Shown here: one piece after another, positions 1-7,433 of the stretch
How the letters are laid out: every line of letters starts with the position of its first letter
How positions within the stretch are numbered: the first letter of the stretch is position 1
Source: Firm-04 sp045596625
GTDB lineage: Bacteria; Bacillota; Clostridia; Oscillospirales; Ruminococcaceae
DNA: 64,000 bases
Assembly (NCBI GenBank): GCA_045596625.1
Contig: JAZOCU010000039.1
Coordinates: 1-64,000, forward strand
Reading direction: 5' to 3'
Translations under genes and position numbers: made by a program
Notes under the pieces: model-generated
The model's database searches: none
Told to the model about the DNA's origin: nothing
Seen by the model: only the letters and a program-made list of their open reading frames with translations

Positions 1-2746
1 CTGCAGGAGTCGTTGTGGTCTCTGCAGGAGTGGTAGTAGTCTCAGCTGCAGGAGTGGTAGTGGTTTCAGCAGGAACGATTGTGATAGAGCCTTCGTTCAC
101 AGTGTAATCAAGATTATTGCCGTTGCTGTCAGTAGCTACAACATCGGTAATCGTGATCGGATAAACCTCACCGACAACAGCATCCTCAGGAACAGTCAGA
201 GTCAGGGTAGCAATCAGCTGACCAGGCTCCGGTACGTAATTGGAACCATCATTGCTGGTCCAGATCAAGGTGTTGGTCTCAGGATCAAAGGTAAATGTAC
301 CGTTCTCAGCATACTCCTCACCGAAGGTGATCGATTCGATCACAAAGCCTTCAGGAATATCGAAAGTCATAGAGAAGGATGCAGTACCGTCATCGAACCA
401 AACCTCGACAGGAACGTCAACAGTAGAACCGGGTGTAGCATTCACATCAGCGATGTTGTAAACTACATTGCCGGGATCGGTAACCGGAACTTCCAAAATG
501 GTGATAGAGCCATCCACAGTGGAGAACTCAAGATCATTGGAATCGGTATCCGAAACAGAAACACTGCCGGGAACGAAAGTTACAGGATACTTTGTTCCTT
601 CTTCTGCATTAGCGGGAACATCCACGATCAGATAGAGGATTACAGCGCCGGACGGAGCAATCTGGTTTTCACCATTGGGATCAGACCAAATAAAGGTATA
701 GTCCTCTTCGTTCCAAACTACCTGCTCAGCATTGTCATATGCATCGCCGAACTCAATGCCGGTAATTTTGAAACCGTCAGCAATGTCAAACTGCATGGTC
801 AAGCCGGCAGTGCCTTCATCGTACCATACATATACCGGTACACGAAGACCGGTCTGGCCTGCCAAACCGTTCACATCATCGATCTGATATACGGCATGAC
901 CCGGATCCTCAGGGATCGGAGCGGTTGTAGTGGTCTCTGCAGGAGTGGTAGTGGTCTCTGCTGCAGGAGTGGTAGTAGTCTCTGCTGCAGGAGTCGTAGT
1001 GGTCTCAGCTGCAGGAGTGGTTGTGGTCTCAGCTGCAGGAGTGGTAGTAGTCTCAGCAGGAGTGGTGGTGGTAGTTTCACTCAAAACGATAACAGCGCCA
1101 TCCTCTTTCGTAAGAGCCAGAGCAGCACCGTTTGTATTGACCACTTCCAGTTCACTGAATCTAACAGGATATTCACCCTCATCCTCAGGAGCAGTAAAGT
1201 TCAGATAGAGCACAACAGCATCATCTGCTCCGGTCTGATCATCACCATTGTTGTCAGCCCATACAACACGAAGCTCGTTATCATTGATCGTTGCTTCGCC
1301 GGTATAAGCATCGCCCCAAGTGATGCCGGTAAAGGTCAAAGCTTCATCGTATTCAAAATCGACTACGAAGCCGGAAGTACCCTCGTCACCGGTAACGGTA
1401 ACAGGAACCTTAGCCTCTGCGCCGGAAGCAACGATCTCTTCACCGATAACCCAATTGGAAGAACCGGCAGAAGGATCTTTTACGATGACCGCACCGTTCT
1501 CAGAAGAAACGGTGAGAGGAGTACCGTCTGTATTCACAACAGACAGCTCATCAAATTCAACATCATAGGTACCGGCTGCATCGGGAGCAACAAATTCCAG
1601 ATAGAGCACAACAGCATCATCTGCTGCGGCCTGATCATCACCATTGTTGTCAGCCCATACAACACGAAGCTCGTTATCATTGATCGTTGCTTCGCCGGTA
1701 TAAGCATCGCCCCAAGTGATGCCGGTAAAGGTCAGAGCTTCATTGTAGTCGAAATCTGCAATAAAGCCGGAAGTACCTGCATCACCGGTAACGGTAACAG
1801 GAACACTCACCTCTGCACCGGCATCAACGATCTCCTCGCCGATTTCCCAGTTCACAGAGCCAGCCTCAGCATCGACTACGATAACTGCGCCGTTATCCTG
1901 TACAAGAGTCAGCTCACCGCCATCGGTATTGACAACGCTCAGCTCACTGAAGCTTACAGGATATGTTCCGCTCTCAGCAGGAGCGGTAAAGTTCAGATAG
2001 AGGACAACAGCATCATCTGCTGCGGTCTGATCATCACCATTGTTGTCAGCCCATACAACACGAAGCTCGTTATCATTGATCGTTGCTTCGCCGGTATAAG
2101 CATCGCCCCAAGTGATGTCGATAAAGGTCAGAGCCTCATTGTAATCGAAATCTGCAATAAAGCCAGAGGTGCCCATGTCACCGGTAACAGTAACGGGAAC
2201 ACTGACTTTAGAACCGCTTGCAACAGTCTTTTCGGCAATATCCCAGCCGACAGAGCCTGCAGGAACAACTTGCTTTACGATTACAGCGCCTTTGGTGGAA
2301 GAAATGGTGAGCGGATCGCCATCAGTATCGACAACTTCCAGCTCATCAATTGTAATCGGATATTCGCCTGAAGCGGCAGGTGCAGTAAAATTCAGATAAA
2401 AAACCACTGCGTCATCGGCTGCGGTCTGATTTTCACCATCATTATCTGCCCATACCACGCGAACTTCATCTTCATTGATGGTAGCCTCGCCGGTGTAAGC
2501 ATCGCCCCAAGTAATGCCGGAGAAGGTCAAAGCAGAATCATATGCAAGATCGGCAATGAAACCGGACGTACCCTCATCACCGTTTACGGTAACAGGAACG
2601 CTGACTTCAGCTCCGCCTGCGACAGTTTCTTTACCGATCGTCCAATCGGCACTGCCGGCTGCAGAAGCAGACAAAACGGGGAATGCGGAAATTACGGTTG
2701 TAGCGGCGAGACACAAGGAAGACAATGCAGAAATGAATCTCTTCAT
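1..2746 (-). CDS. scaB: Multi-cohesin scaffoldin, ScaB-like (partial, C-terminus beyond left edge)
   Basis: Large secreted cellulosomal scaffoldin; 915 codons are visible and the frame is still open at base 1. Reading from 2746: a signal peptide (MKRFISALSSLCLAATT..., about residues 1-29), then four very similar cohesins (about 30-157, 158-290, 290-422, 422-553). Each carries GTSGF near its start, then ITWGDAYTGEATIN, RVVWADN and a closing GAVIV. A linker of repeated ETTTTPA(A) units (555-613) follows, then two divergent cohesins (about 614-752 and 752-888; GTAGLTMQFDIADGF and GTASFSMTFDIPEGF), then another ETTTTPA linker at the edge. Four cohesins of one type followed by a second type is the ScaB layout known from Ruminococcus flavefaciens. 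It is third in the operon. The RBS AGAAAGGAAAC precedes the ATG, just behind a perfect hairpin. The name is by architecture and gene order; any C-terminal dockerin lies outside the window. Confidence 0.85.
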   Translation of the reverse strand, partial: MKRFISALSSLCLAATTVISAFPVLSASAAGSADWTIGKETVAGGAEVSVPVTVNGDEGTSGFIADLAYDSALTFSGITWGDAYTGEATINEDEVRVVWADNDGENQTAADDAVVFYLNFTAPAASGEYPITIDELEVVDTDGDPLTISSTKGAVIVKQVVPAGSVGWDIAEKTVASGSKVSVPVTVTGDMGTSGFIADFDYNEALTFIDITWGDAYTGEATINDNELRVVWADNNGDDQTAADDAVVLYLNFTAPAESGTYPVSFSELSVVNTDGGELTLVQDNGAVIVVDAEAGSVNWEIGEEIVDAGAEVSVPVTVTGDAGTSGFIADFDYNEALTFTGITWGDAYTGEATINDNELRVVWADNNGDDQAAADDAVVLYLEFVAPDAAGTYDVEFDELSVVNTDGTPLTVSSENGAVIVKDPSAGSSNWVIGEEIVASGAEAKVPVTVTGDEGTSGFVVDFEYDEALTFTGITWGDAYTGEATINDNELRVVWADNNGDDQTGADDAVVLYLNFTAPEDEGEYPVRFSELEVVNTNGAALALTKEDGAVIVLSETTTTTPAETTTTPAAETTTTPAAETTTTPAAETTTTPAAETTTTPAETTTTAPIPEDPGHAVYQIDDVNGLAGQTGLRVPVYVWYDEGTAGLTMQFDIADGFKITGIEFGDAYDNAEQVVWNEEDYTFIWSDPNGENQIAPSGAVILYLIVDVPANAEEGTKYPVTFVPGSVSVSDTDSNDLEFSTVDGSITILEVPVTDPGNVVYNIADVNATPGSTVDVPVEVWFDDGTASFSMTFDIPEGFVIESITFGEEYAENGTFTFDPETNTLIWTSNDGSNYVPEPGQLIATLTLTVPEDAVVGEVYPITITDVVATDSNGNNLDYTVNEGSITIVPAETTTTPAAETTTTPAETTTTPA
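903..1078. repeat. Minisatellite encoding the ETTTTPA(A) linker
   Basis: A tandem array of 21-24 bp units (plus strand: gcaggagtggtagtagtctc-type units) encodes the Thr/Pro/Ala/Glu linker between cohesins 4 and 5 of the scaffoldin. A second array of the same unit lies at 1-80. Unit number is likely to vary between strains because units are nearly identical; it stays in frame. Confidence 0.8.
1201..2130. repeat. Near-identical DNA blocks inside cohesins 2-4
   Basis: Blocks of about 120 bp at roughly 1201-1340, 1599-1740 and 1994-2130 are almost identical in DNA, differing by a few bases. They encode the cohesin core (ITWGDAYTGEATIN to VVLYLNF). Cohesin 1 (about 2400-2530) is a more diverged copy. 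The conservation at silent sites suggests recent duplication or gene conversion. Confidence 0.8.
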
Positions 2747-2764
2747 TTTGTTTCCTTTCTGTTA

Positions 2765-2791
2765 TGAGTGCGCAGGATATCTGCGCACTCA
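2765..2791 (-). promoter_or_regulatory. Hairpin directly upstream of the scaB RBS
   Basis: A perfect 11-bp stem (TGAGTGCGCAG / CTGCGCACTCA) with a 5-nt loop. It ends shortly before the AGAAAGGA ribosome binding site of the scaB-like gene and has no following T-run, so it does not look like a terminator. A 5' mRNA-stabilising or processing hairpin is the likely role. Confidence 0.55.
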
Positions 2792-2837
2792 CAACGTTCA
2801 TCTTCGCTCAGTAGAATAACGGATATTGTGGTAACGA

Positions 2838-4412
2838 TTACTGGTCGCCCAGCTCCTCGTACTTAATCAGATGTGCCAGATACTTCTTGATTGCCAGAGC
2901 ATCATCAGCATCAAGCTTGCCATCGAATGCACAGTCAGCGTTCTTCTGGCCCTGATCGGAAACATCGGTGTTACCTGCATTGAACTTGTTCAGCTTAACA
3001 ACGTCAGCGATATCAACGTCCTTATCGCAGTCAACGTCGCCCCAGAGGATGTCGCCATCACCAACATTAGGAGTGGTAGAAGTGGTGGTAGTGGTGGAGG
3101 TGGTGGAAGTAGTAGAAGTGGTGGAAGTAGTGGAGGTAGTAGTGGTCTCCTCTGCATCCTTAACTACAACAGCACCGGCAACAACGGAGAACTCCAGTTC
3201 CTTACCGTCTCTGTCGATAACGCTGTTGTACAGACCGTTCTCGTCAGCGATGGGATCCAGATTGGTGCACAGACCGATCTTGTAGGTGCCGGGCTCAGTG
3301 GGAGCAGTGAAGGTGAACTTATGAACAACAGCGCCGTCAGCAGCAGTCAGATTGTCCTTAACACCCCATGCAAATGCCATAACGTGGGAACCATCAACAG
3401 TACCGAGCTTCTCGTTGAAGGTAACAGCAGTACGATATGCAGTACCGGCAGTCTTCTTCACGAAGGTCAGGTTCTCGTCATATGCGAAGTACAGAGTCAT
3501 ACCAGCGGTACCGGGGTCACCGGAAACAGTCAGCTCAACAGTAGCCTCTTCGCCGGGAGCAACTTCAACAGTGTTGAACTTGTAAACGATACCGTCGCCT
3601 ACAGGCGGAGTGTCTTCCTTAGAAGTAGTGGTGGAAGTAGAAGTAGTAGAAGAAGGAGTGGTGTTCTGAGACTGGCCATCGCCAACGGTGATGGTCAGAG
3701 CACGAGTGGTGTAATCAACGTTGCCGCCGATACCGGAAACCTTGGTAGAACCATACTCAAGCTTACCGGAACCGATGGAAACAGCGTTTACATACTCGCC
3801 CTTGAAAACGTCGAGTACATAAGTACCGTCTGCCAGACCCTTAGGCAGAACGAGATCGAACTCAGCAAAAGCATACTTGTAAGCCCAAGAAACGGACTCA
3901 TCCCAAGTAAACACGCCGCTCTCGCCATCAGCCTCAAAAGGAGCATAAGCATCCAGGTTGATGTTGTTCTGAACAGCATCAGTGTGAGTGAAGTTGATGT
4001 TGAAGAACTCCTCGGTGAAGATCGGGCCAACCCAATCAGCATAACCTGCGCTGGCGCCATCATTCAGAGTACCGCCATCGAAGCAGTTGGGATCAGCGAA
4101 CTTACCGCCGGAAATCTTAATGCCATAGTTGCCGAAGAGGTGCTCTTCGTACTGGCCAACCGTCTCATCACCGTTGATAGCCATCTTCAGGGAGAGAACG
4201 TTAACACCGGTGCTCTGAGGAACATACAGCTTAACGGGAATCTTAACTTCGCCAGCTGCTACGTCAGCAGAAGTAACGGTTACAGCATTGGAATCGCCGG
4301 AACGGAATTCCAGAATTGTGGTGTCAGCAGCAGATGCGCCGAACATCATTGTGCCAGTCAAAGCGGACGCTGTAATAGCGAGAGAAGTGACAGCAGAGAT
4401 AAACTTTCTCAT
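2838..4412 (-). CDS. scaA: Cohesin-dockerin scaffoldin, ScaA-like
   Basis: Secreted 524-residue scaffoldin. Signal peptide at 1-29 (MRKFISAVTSLAITASA). An N-terminal beta-rich domain of about 215 residues (30-245) looks like a diverged or enlarged cohesin. A Ser/Thr linker (about 246-268) leads to a clear cohesin (about 270-410, with GTAGMTLYFAYDENLTF and GAVVV), a Thr-rich linker (415-445) and a C-terminal dockerin (about 450-520). The dockerin has two calcium-loop repeats, GDVDCDKDVDIADVVKLNKF and NADCAFDGKLDADDALAIKK. Two cohesin-like modules plus a dockerin match R. flavefaciens ScaA. The dockerin would be expected to dock on one of the cohesin types of the downstream ScaB-like protein. 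RBS AGAAAGGAAC. It sits between scaC-like and scaB-like genes with no separate promoter visible. Confidence 0.85.
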   Translation of the reverse strand: MRKFISAVTSLAITASALTGTMMFGASAADTTILEFRSGDSNAVTVTSADVAAGEVKIPVKLYVPQSTGVNVLSLKMAINGDETVGQYEEHLFGNYGIKISGGKFADPNCFDGGTLNDGASAGYADWVGPIFTEEFFNINFTHTDAVQNNINLDAYAPFEADGESGVFTWDESVSWAYKYAFAEFDLVLPKGLADGTYVLDVFKGEYVNAVSIGSGKLEYGSTKVSGIGGNVDYTTRALTITVGDGQSQNTTPSSTTSTSTTTSKEDTPPVGDGIVYKFNTVEVAPGEEATVELTVSGDPGTAGMTLYFAYDENLTFVKKTAGTAYRTAVTFNEKLGTVDGSHVMAFAWGVKDNLTAADGAVVHKFTFTAPTEPGTYKIGLCTNLDPIADENGLYNSVIDRDGKELEFSVVAGAVVVKDAEETTTTSTTSTTSTTSTTSTTTTTSTTPNVGDGDILWGDVDCDKDVDIADVVKLNKFNAGNTDVSDQGQKNADCAFDGKLDADDALAIKKYLAHLIKYEELGDQ

Positions 4413-4429
4413 AACAACTTGTTCCTTTC

Positions 4430-4451
4430 TGTTTCAGCCCTTTCTGAAACA
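4430..4451 (-). promoter_or_regulatory. Hairpin directly upstream of the scaA RBS
   Basis: An 8-bp stem (TGTTTCAG / CTGAAACA) with a 6-nt loop lies immediately upstream of AGAAAGGAAC, the ribosome binding site of the scaA-like gene. The position is the same as for the hairpin before scaB, and there is no T-run. Confidence 0.45.
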
Positions 4452-4637
4452 TAAATTTAAGTGTATTGGGGTTGGGGATTACGGCTTTCCGCCGGCATTC
4501 TCCTAGCGGTAGTGCCGCCGGTGCCGGTCCATGAATGACTTACAGTGGATACGCGCCTCTCGGCCGCATATCACGGAATTCATACCTGCACGCGACAACT
4601 TTACGGTTATCGAATGCGGAGTCGCCGTGTCTGAGTC

Positions 4638-5477
4638 TTACTGTATACCGAGTGCTGTGCCTTCGATCTGTCCGTCCAGATATTGAAGTATCAGCGTTAC
4701 ATCAGCAATCGTCAATATACCATCCGACTCACAGTCTGCGTTTGCGTACGCTGCGGCGCCTAAGGTACGCTCTTCCGCAACCAGCTTGTGAAGCTGTATG
4801 GCATCGCTGATGGTAATGGCCCCATCCAGATCCACATCTCCGGCAATCGTAACGCCGGTTTTGTCTCCGGGTTTCCATACCACGCCATCGTTCAGCCAAG
4901 TTTCACAATTGTAAGAATTGCCATCCGCGTCAACATAGCCTGCGACAATAAGTGTGTTTATCACACCGGACCCTTCATAGGTCTCTCTGCTTGCCGGTAC
5001 CAAGCGCAAATCACATCGGCTGATTGGCAGCGCTTCCGCGCTGACCTGACCGCTGATCGTGAAAAACGCACGTTCCTCGCGAAGCCAGTAGTCGGCATTC
5101 TTCAATGCAGTTGCCCAGCGGATTCGCACCTCGCCATCCACATCTTCCCATGTAAAGACTGTGCCGGCCAAGTCCGGATTCACTGCTGCTTCCGCGTCGT
5201 CCGCGCCCGTGTCGTATAGCAATTCCACATCGCTGATGCTCAGAACAGTCGGATCGTATGCCACCGCAAAATCCACTGCGCACAGTCCCGATGCGGGCAA
5301 CTCGTCCAGAGAAACCGTTGCGGTAAATGTTCCGTCCTCTGCTGCTATTTCCCTGCTAATGGAAACAGTAACAATTTCCGTTTCATCCGCCGCAGCCGTC
5401 TCCGGCCAGAATATCCTCACCGACACTGCCGCCAGCAAACCTGTCAGTAAGCAGGCGACCGCCTTCTGCGCCTTCAT
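4638..5477 (-). CDS. scaC: Single-cohesin adaptor scaffoldin with dockerin, ScaC-like
   Basis: 279-residue secreted protein. The ATG at 5477 is chosen because GAAGGAGGA lies 6-12 nt before it; a further in-frame ATG at 5519 lacks an RBS and would put a charged stretch before the signal peptide. Signal peptide about 1-30 (MKAQKAVACLLTGLLAAVSV). One cohesin (about 32-165, with LCAVDFAVAYDPTVLSISDV). The C-terminal dockerin (about 210-275) has repeats AGDVDLDGAITISDAIQLHK and NADCESDGILTIADVTLILQ. One cohesin plus one dockerin is the adaptor architecture of ScaC in Ruminococcus cellulosomes, where it changes the specificity offered to enzymes. First gene of the scaffoldin operon, behind a long structured leader. 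Confidence 0.82.
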   Translation of the reverse strand: MKAQKAVACLLTGLLAAVSVRIFWPETAAADETEIVTVSISREIAAEDGTFTATVSLDELPASGLCAVDFAVAYDPTVLSISDVELLYDTGADDAEAAVNPDLAGTVFTWEDVDGEVRIRWATALKNADYWLREERAFFTISGQVSAEALPISRCDLRLVPASRETYEGSGVINTLIVAGYVDADGNSYNCETWLNDGVVWKPGDKTGVTIAGDVDLDGAITISDAIQLHKLVAEERTLGAAAYANADCESDGILTIADVTLILQYLDGQIEGTALGIQ

Positions 5478-5755
5478 TCTTTTCCTCCTTCTTTCATGAT
5501 TTGAATTTATATACTCCAAGGGATTCCGCTGATGAAACCCTTTTCATATATACAAAAGTAATAATGAGGACATTCTTTTTTGTTCGTGTCCGGCACGAAA
5601 TTATGTATCTGCCCTCAAATTTCGATGCACCCGGCAGCATCGCTGACTGCATCATTTTGCCTTCTTTTGGCAATGTTTTTTCGATTTGATCTGTCCGATA
5701 AAATCGCTCGGATTGTCAAAAGGGTATAGTTAGCCGCATACTTTGGCTCACTACC
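5478..5755 (-). ncRNA. Structured 5' leader of the scaffoldin operon (candidate cis-regulatory RNA)
   Basis: About 270 nt separate the promoter from the scaC start. The minus strand holds four stem-loops: TCCGA/TCGGA (5694-5712), TTGCC/GGCAA with a 7-nt loop (5657-5673), an interrupted GATGCA...TGCATC stem enclosing CAGC-GAT-GCTG (5624-5653), and TTCGTG/CACGAA with a CCGGA loop (about 5583-5599). None is followed by a U-run in the direction of transcription. I do not recognise a known riboswitch class. No open frame with an RBS is visible in it. Confidence 0.4.
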
Positions 5756-5784
5756 ATTATAATGACAGAGACGCTCAAAGTCAA
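5756..5784 (-). promoter_or_regulatory. Sigma-A promoter of the scaffoldin operon
   Basis: On the minus strand: TTGACT (5784-5779), 17 nt, TATAAT (5761-5756). Both hexamers are at or one base from consensus. It is the only good promoter upstream of the three scaffoldin genes. Confidence 0.75.
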
Positions 5785-5846
5785 GAGCTTGATAGCTTTT
5801 TTGTAAATGTTGATAAATTCAACACGCAGAAATTGTTCATTATTAC

Positions 5847-5880
5847 AAAAGCCAACCCTGCTTTTCTTGGGGCTTTTTTC
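5847..5880. terminator. Possible terminator after capA-like gene
   Basis: A weak hairpin AAAAGCC...GGCTTTT (5847-5853 / 5871-5877) lies about 120 nt past the end of the CapA-like gene. The T-run is better on the plus strand. Weak evidence. Together with the scaC leader and promoter, this is all I see in 5478-5995. Confidence 0.25.
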
Positions 5881-5995
5881 CGATTTTTTAACCAATTGTT
5901 CACAAAATCATAAATTTATTATATCGCATCCCTTTTTCTGTGTCAAGGCTGCCGAAACGATTCACAAAAATGTTACAATTCCGAAAATGAGCAAT

Positions 5996-7255
5996 TCAAT
6001 CCAGATTTCTGAACTCCTCAGGAATGTTCGCTTCGATAATAGCATCAACAACACCCATGTTGAAGGATTTGGCTGTTCCCAGCGGCGCATAAGGCAAGCC
6101 GTGTGCATCTGCCAGTTCGGCAGTATACATCGAATAGGGGTACAGCCGCAGATTGCTAAGCTTGGAATCCTCATAATGTGTGATCACGGGGGTGCATTGC
6201 ACATTCTCAACCAGCAGCTCACCGGTTGCAAGATCCAGCGTCAGATCAAACTCTCCGATTTCGCCGATCATATTGAAGTTATCGGTCTGTGCGGAAACGA
6301 AATTGCCCAGTGAATAGAACACAAAGCCGCGGGTGCCGTCAGCACGATCAACATATTCCATGGTTTGTGCGGTATGGGAATGACCGCCCAAGATCACATC
6401 AGCACCCCAACCGATCATCTGATTGGCAAGGGTCTTGACACGATCGGCAACGATATGCGTATCTTCATTGCCCCAATGGGCAGATACAATCACAGCATCC
6501 GCAATCGTTTTCGCCTCCTTGATCTGACTTTCGATCAAGACAAGATCCGCAGTGCTGCCGATCTTGACAGTCGAAGATGCCGGGATCGAATACCCGTTGA
6601 GATGCTCCGTATAAGCAAGGTAGGCAATTTTCATGCCATTGATCTCCTGTATGCGGATCGTATTCTGATCGGCTGCATCACGATAGGCACCGACTGCCAT
6701 AATCGGATGCTTTTTCGACATAGCATCCCAGTAATCGAGCGAAGAAAGCAATCCGTCGATACGCTTATCCAGCAGATGATTGTTGGCAAGGGTGAAGATA
6801 TCAAATCCGATCTCCACCATTTCATCGCCCAGCTCCACAGGCGAATTGAAATTCAAATTGGAACCGCTGATCTCATAATCTCCGCCGCAGATCAATGTTT
6901 CCTGATTGATGATCGCAACATCGGCAGCCTGAATGATCGGCGCTACATTTTCATAGGTCTTTGTAAAGTCATAGGTACCGTCTGCCGACCATTTCTGAGC
7001 AGAGCGATAAACAGCGGTCTGTACCAAATTATCGCCCACCGCCAGCATATGCACCTTCGGGTTCTCGGGAGGAGGCGGTGCTGTGGTCGTGGTGGTTGCA
7101 GTGGTAGTGGCGCTGGTCGCAGCGGTAGGCATCGTAGCCAAACCGGAGCTTCCTGTTTGGTTGGGATCAATATCTTCTATCAGACCGCAGCCTGTGCAAT
7201 GGATGGAAAATAAAGCAGCAAGGCAAAACAACTTCCATTTTTTATTCTGTTTCAT
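5996..7255 (-). CDS. CapA-family lipoprotein (PGA_cap metallophosphatase-like)
   Basis: 419 residues. A lipoprotein signal ends in the lipobox-like SIHCTGC (lipidated Cys about 23). A Thr/Pro-rich linker (about 45-62) leads to a CapA/PGA_cap calcineurin-like domain (about 68-380). Its motifs include LAVGDNL (metal-binding Asp), TLANNHLLD (the NNH signature), VSAHWGNE and LGGHSHTAQ. CapA proteins take part in poly-gamma-glutamate or other capsule polymer handling at the cell surface, but many clostridial members have no proven substrate and no capBC genes lie nearby. RBS GAAAGGGAAG. Divergent from the ger operon; own promoter at 7320-7348. Confidence 0.8.
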   Translation of the reverse strand: MKQNKKWKLFCLAALFSIHCTGCGLIEDIDPNQTGSSGLATMPTAATSATTTATTTTTAPPPPENPKVHMLAVGDNLVQTAVYRSAQKWSADGTYDFTKTYENVAPIIQAADVAIINQETLICGGDYEISGSNLNFNSPVELGDEMVEIGFDIFTLANNHLLDKRIDGLLSSLDYWDAMSKKHPIMAVGAYRDAADQNTIRIQEINGMKIAYLAYTEHLNGYSIPASSTVKIGSTADLVLIESQIKEAKTIADAVIVSAHWGNEDTHIVADRVKTLANQMIGWGADVILGGHSHTAQTMEYVDRADGTRGFVFYSLGNFVSAQTDNFNMIGEIGEFDLTLDLATGELLVENVQCTPVITHYEDSKLSNLRLYPYSMYTAELADAHGLPYAPLGTAKSFNMGVVDAIIEANIPEEFRNLD

Positions 7256-7319
7256 AGACTTCCCTTTCTGATTGAGCCGTAACGATTTTGTCGCATTCTA
7301 TTTTTCTGAGAACCTTTTC

Positions 7320-7348
7320 AGTATACCATATTTACTGCGAAAACGCAA
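7320..7348 (-). promoter_or_regulatory. Sigma-A promoter of the capA-like gene
   Basis: Minus strand: TTGCGT (7348-7343), 17 nt, TATACT (7325-7320), about 65 nt before the start codon. Confidence 0.6.
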
Positions 7349-7369
7349 CGGCTTTTTTGATAATATACG

Positions 7370-7398
7370 GTATGTTTCACAAGATTCATGCCATACTA
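7370..7398 (+). promoter_or_regulatory. Sigma-G-like promoter of the ger operon
   Basis: GTATG (7370-7374), 17 nt, CATACTA (7392-7398). This fits the forespore sigma-G consensus known from Bacillus (-35 gnATR, -10 cATnnTA), and no sigma-A hexamers lie in the same place. The spacer begins TTTCA, as in the matching promoter before spoVAC. Confidence 0.6.
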
Positions 7399-7433
7399 CC
7401 AAAAACGAGCTTGCGCAGGAGGTACTGTATGAC

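Noticed and set aside
903..1078. Repeat array as a CRISPR locus
   Set aside because: Units are contiguous without spacers and encode an in-frame Thr/Pro linker; no cas genes.
896..2371. 491-codon open frame on the plus strand
   Set aside because: Antisense to the scaffoldin cohesins; its long repeats mirror the cohesin repeats and it has no RBS or sensible domain.
2871..4454. 527-codon open frame on the plus strand
   Set aside because: Antisense shadow of the ScaA-like gene; low-complexity Ser/Gly runs are the reverse of Thr linkers.
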